From GCA-002733465 sp039969155 (GTDB lineage: Bacteria > Pseudomonadota > Gammaproteobacteria > Enterobacterales > Kangiellaceae), in contig JBDVOJ010000107.1 of assembly GCA_039969155.1 (NCBI GenBank), forward strand, positions 38,942 through 102,941: DNA of 64,000 nucleotides, given 5' to 3'. This document shows, one piece after another, positions 61,871 through 64,000 of this stretch (position 1 is its first letter; the number at the start of each line of letters is the position of its first letter). The translations under genes and the position numbers were made by a program. The notes beneath the pieces are model-generated. The model saw nothing but the letters and a program-made list of their open reading frames with translations, did not search any database and was not told the DNA's origin.

Positions 61871-63109
61871 ATGACTGAAAAATTTAAGAATATTCCGCCA
61901 ACGGAAATGACTAGCGAACAGATTATTGAGCTATGTAGCGAACTAGGCAAAGGATTTGCGAAAAGGGCTGCCAAACATGACAGAGAAGGTAGCTTTCCTG
62001 AAGAGAACTTCCAAGAATTAAAAGACCATAATCTACTTTGTATCATGATCCCTAAGGATCGTGGTGGTATGGGGGCGGATTTTTTAACCTACACCCAAGC
62101 TTTAGAGCAAATTGCCAAAGGTGATGCCTCAACGGGTTTAACCTTTAATATGCATAACATTGCGGTAGGAAGTCTCGCGGAGCTAAATATCGACGGTATT
62201 GGTGGTAGCCGCGGCAAAAAAATGAATGATTTCATTGATTGGGTTTACGATCAGGCGATTACTCACAAAAAGCTTTTCGCATCAGCATCCTCAGAACCAG
62301 GTATCGGGGCTCATTTAAGTAAAATGAAGACTGTGTATAAGCGAACAGATGATGGTTTCGTGATCAATGGCGTGAAAAATTGGGTTTCGATGGCAGGGTA
62401 TGCCGATTATTATGTTGTAGCCGCAAAGAAAGAAGATAGTACTTCTGATGTTCCAGCGATTTCATACCTGATTGTCGAAAAAGAAAATCCTAATGCTCGT
62501 GTCGAGTTTACTTGGGATGTGTTGGGAATGAGAGCAACTTCCACCAATCCGGTGTATTTTGAAGACTGTTTTGTCCCTAAAGAATCACTATTCCTTGGTA
62601 ACGAAGGAATGGCACTATTTAAGGTCGCTCGTGAACCGCATTGGCTGGTGGGTGGATATGTCGGAGTTTATCTCGGTATTTGTACCGCTGCTTTTGAATT
62701 TTTAACTAACTATCTTAAAAATCGAAATATTCCTGGTACCCAAGATCCTTTAGCTTCCGATACACGTATTCAGCACAAAGTGGGTGAGCTGTATGTCAAA
62801 GTTGAATCAGCTCGTGCCAGCGTTTATCGCGCAGCCAAATTAGTGTCTAGCCAACCAGGTTCAGTAGAAGCTAATACAGCGATCCATTTATCTAAGTTCA
62901 TGGTCAGTGAATTAGGTCCTTCGCTAACGTCTGATGCAATAAGACTATGTGGTGGAAGCACTATCGCGAAATTTATGCCGTTAGAACGATATTATCGAGA
63001 GTCACGTTGCGGTGGTTTAATGCCAGCAACTAGTGATGAATGTTTGCTCTACTTAGGAAAAGCATCATTTGGTACCGACTTAACTAAACCAGATGAAACA
63101 TACTGGTAG
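61871..63109 (+). CDS. Acyl-CoA dehydrogenase family protein
   Basis: A 412-residue FAD-dependent acyl-CoA dehydrogenase-fold enzyme. The N-terminal helical domain (MIPKDRGGMGADFLTY) leads to a middle beta domain with SASSEPGIGAHLSKM, then a C-terminal helical domain with RLCGGSTIAKFMPLERYYRESR. The exact substrate is not readable. The ATG at 61871 has AGGGA 5 bases upstream, so I prefer it to the ATG at 61856. It is followed by a strong terminator, so the next acyl-CoA dehydrogenase gene is a separate transcript. Confidence 0.88.
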   Translation: MTEKFKNIPPTEMTSEQIIELCSELGKGFAKRAAKHDREGSFPEENFQELKDHNLLCIMIPKDRGGMGADFLTYTQALEQIAKGDASTGLTFNMHNIAVGSLAELNIDGIGGSRGKKMNDFIDWVYDQAITHKKLFASASSEPGIGAHLSKMKTVYKRTDDGFVINGVKNWVSMAGYADYYVVAAKKEDSTSDVPAISYLIVEKENPNARVEFTWDVLGMRATSTNPVYFEDCFVPKESLFLGNEGMALFKVAREPHWLVGGYVGVYLGICTAAFEFLTNYLKNRNIPGTQDPLASDTRIQHKVGELYVKVESARASVYRAAKLVSSQPGSVEANTAIHLSKFMVSELGPSLTSDAIRLCGGSTIAKFMPLERYYRESRCGGLMPATSDECLLYLGKASFGTDLTKPDETYW

Positions 63110-63132
63110 AACTAAGTGACCAATCTAACAAT

Positions 63133-63160
63133 AATGGGAACCTTTGTTCCCATTTTTTGT
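63133..63160 (+). terminator. Intrinsic terminator after acyl-CoA dehydrogenase
   Basis: A 9-bp stem AATGGGAAC / GTTCCCATT with a 4-base loop CTTT runs directly into a T-tract. Confidence 0.92.
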
Positions 63161-63235
63161 GCTATTTTAAGACTCCAATTTTCACTACGTTATACTTTTG
63201 ATTTAAGGGTAACGAAATAAAACAAAGATTCGACT

Positions 63236-64000
63236 ATGCCTAACTTTTTTAGTGATAATCCAGATCTACAATTTCAATTTTCGAGACTAAACCTCGAAAG
63301 AACCGTGGCTATTTTAGAGGACGATTACCAACAATCAAAAGTCTTTGATACGGCTCCAGAAAACTATCAAGAAGCGTTGGAATACTATCATGCTGCTTTA
63401 GATTTAATGGGCGATTTATCCGGTAACTACTTTGAACCAAGAGCGACTGATAACGACCACCAAGGTGCTAAATTTGACAATGGTAAAGTTGAATATGCCA
63501 AAGGAACGCTAGAATCAGTTCAAAAATTAGCCGAATCCGAACTGATGGGGGTTTTACTTCCACGAGATTTTGGCGGCGGGAATATACCTGCGACTATTTA
63601 TACCATGATGGTTGAAATGTTATCTCAGGCAGATGCTTCATTGATGACTTTATTTGGTTATCAAGATGTTGGTGAGGCAATCGCTAAGTTCGGTACTAAA
63701 GAGCAGGGCGATCTATTCCTTAAAAAATACTGCAAAGGAGAACATGTCGGGGCTATGGTCTTGACAGAACCGCATGCCGGATCAGATCTTCAAAATGCTA
63801 AGTTAAAAGCTTACCAAGATGATTCTGGGCAATGGTTCTTAAGAGGGACTAAATGCTTTATATCCAATGGTTGTGGTGATGTGTTGCTGATACTCGCGCG
63901 TTCAGAACCTAACACTAGCAATATGTTTGGTTTAAGTATGTTTGCCTGTCATGGTGGTGACAAAATAAAAGTAGGTCGAATTGAAGACAAAATGGGGCTA
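63236..64000 (+). CDS. Acyl-CoA dehydrogenase, N-terminal part, cut by window edge
   Basis: An open frame of 255 codons running off the right edge. It begins MPNFFSDNPDLQF and continues with an N-terminal extension, then LLPRDFGGGNIP, AMVLTEPHAGSDL (the FAD/substrate-binding TEPxAGSD motif) and GTKCFISNG. The TEPxAGSD motif is near residue 180, later than in short acyl-CoA dehydrogenases. This suggests the longer type of about 600 residues with a C-terminal extension. It stops within the beta domain (KMGL) at the edge. Confidence 0.85.
   Translation, partial: MPNFFSDNPDLQFQFSRLNLERTVAILEDDYQQSKVFDTAPENYQEALEYYHAALDLMGDLSGNYFEPRATDNDHQGAKFDNGKVEYAKGTLESVQKLAESELMGVLLPRDFGGGNIPATIYTMMVEMLSQADASLMTLFGYQDVGEAIAKFGTKEQGDLFLKKYCKGEHVGAMVLTEPHAGSDLQNAKLKAYQDDSGQWFLRGTKCFISNGCGDVLLILARSEPNTSNMFGLSMFACHGGDKIKVGRIEDKMGL

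Overview
The window is about 38-40% GC by eye and looks chromosomal. It carries core-metabolism genes in typical gammaproteobacterial form (gltA facing away from sdhCDAB, then sucCD; asnS; tryptophan 2,3-dioxygenase). The sulfated-polysaccharide enzymes and the overall style suggest a marine gammaproteobacterium, perhaps near Kangiella/Aliikangiella. That placement is inference, because no rRNA or other marker is present. I saw no tRNA, rRNA, CRISPR array, insertion sequence or phage.

Layout. 1-13 kb is housekeeping: nitroreductase, asnS, free methionine-R-sulfoxide reductase, kynA, an ExeA/XrtA-type AAA ATPase, gltA, sdhCDAB, sucCD and a DUF4399 protein. 13-22 kb holds two divergent NRPS genes. 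One is C-A-PCP and is followed by two alpha/beta-hydrolase genes. The other is partial C-A(serine code)-PCP with a hydrolase-like domain fused at its C terminus. 22.8-37.8 kb is a 13-gene exopolysaccharide (EPS) operon of the XrtA/PEP-CTERM-associated type: priming transferase, export lipoprotein, chain-length protein, a kinase-like protein with a ruined Walker A, outer-membrane barrel, deacetylases, glycosyltransferases, ligase, flippase and a phosphotransferase. 37.9-43.5 kb is a minus-strand operon with a PAPS-type sulfotransferase, an arylsulfotransferase-family protein, a tiny glycine-rich membrane protein, a CapK-like adenylate-forming enzyme and a glycosyltransferase. 43.7-51.7 kb holds three paralogous secreted beta-helix proteins, two of them carrying InlB-like repeats on a probable lipoprotein. 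51.9-58.4 kb has an asparagine-synthase-type amidotransferase, a glycosyltransferase and a divergent pair of SdiA-regulated-domain lipoproteins, one with five InlB-like repeats. 58.4-61.6 kb is a minus-strand cluster with a Sfp/EntD-type phosphopantetheinyl transferase, a FemAB/GNAT-like protein, a degenerate phosphotransferase and a 52-residue membrane protein. The window closes with two acyl-CoA dehydrogenases, the second cut by the right edge.

How it fits together. The best candidate for a new system is the coupling of the NRPS genes, the XrtA-type hydrolases, the phosphopantetheinyl transferase and the FemAB-like protein to an XrtA-type EPS locus that has no exosortase gene in view. My inference is that carrier-bound amino acids, one of them predicted to be serine, decorate the polysaccharide or a lipid precursor. 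Sulfation, deacetylation and amidation genes are alongside, and the secreted beta-helix and propeller-like lipoproteins may bind or trim the product. The link to EPS rests on position and family resemblance only.
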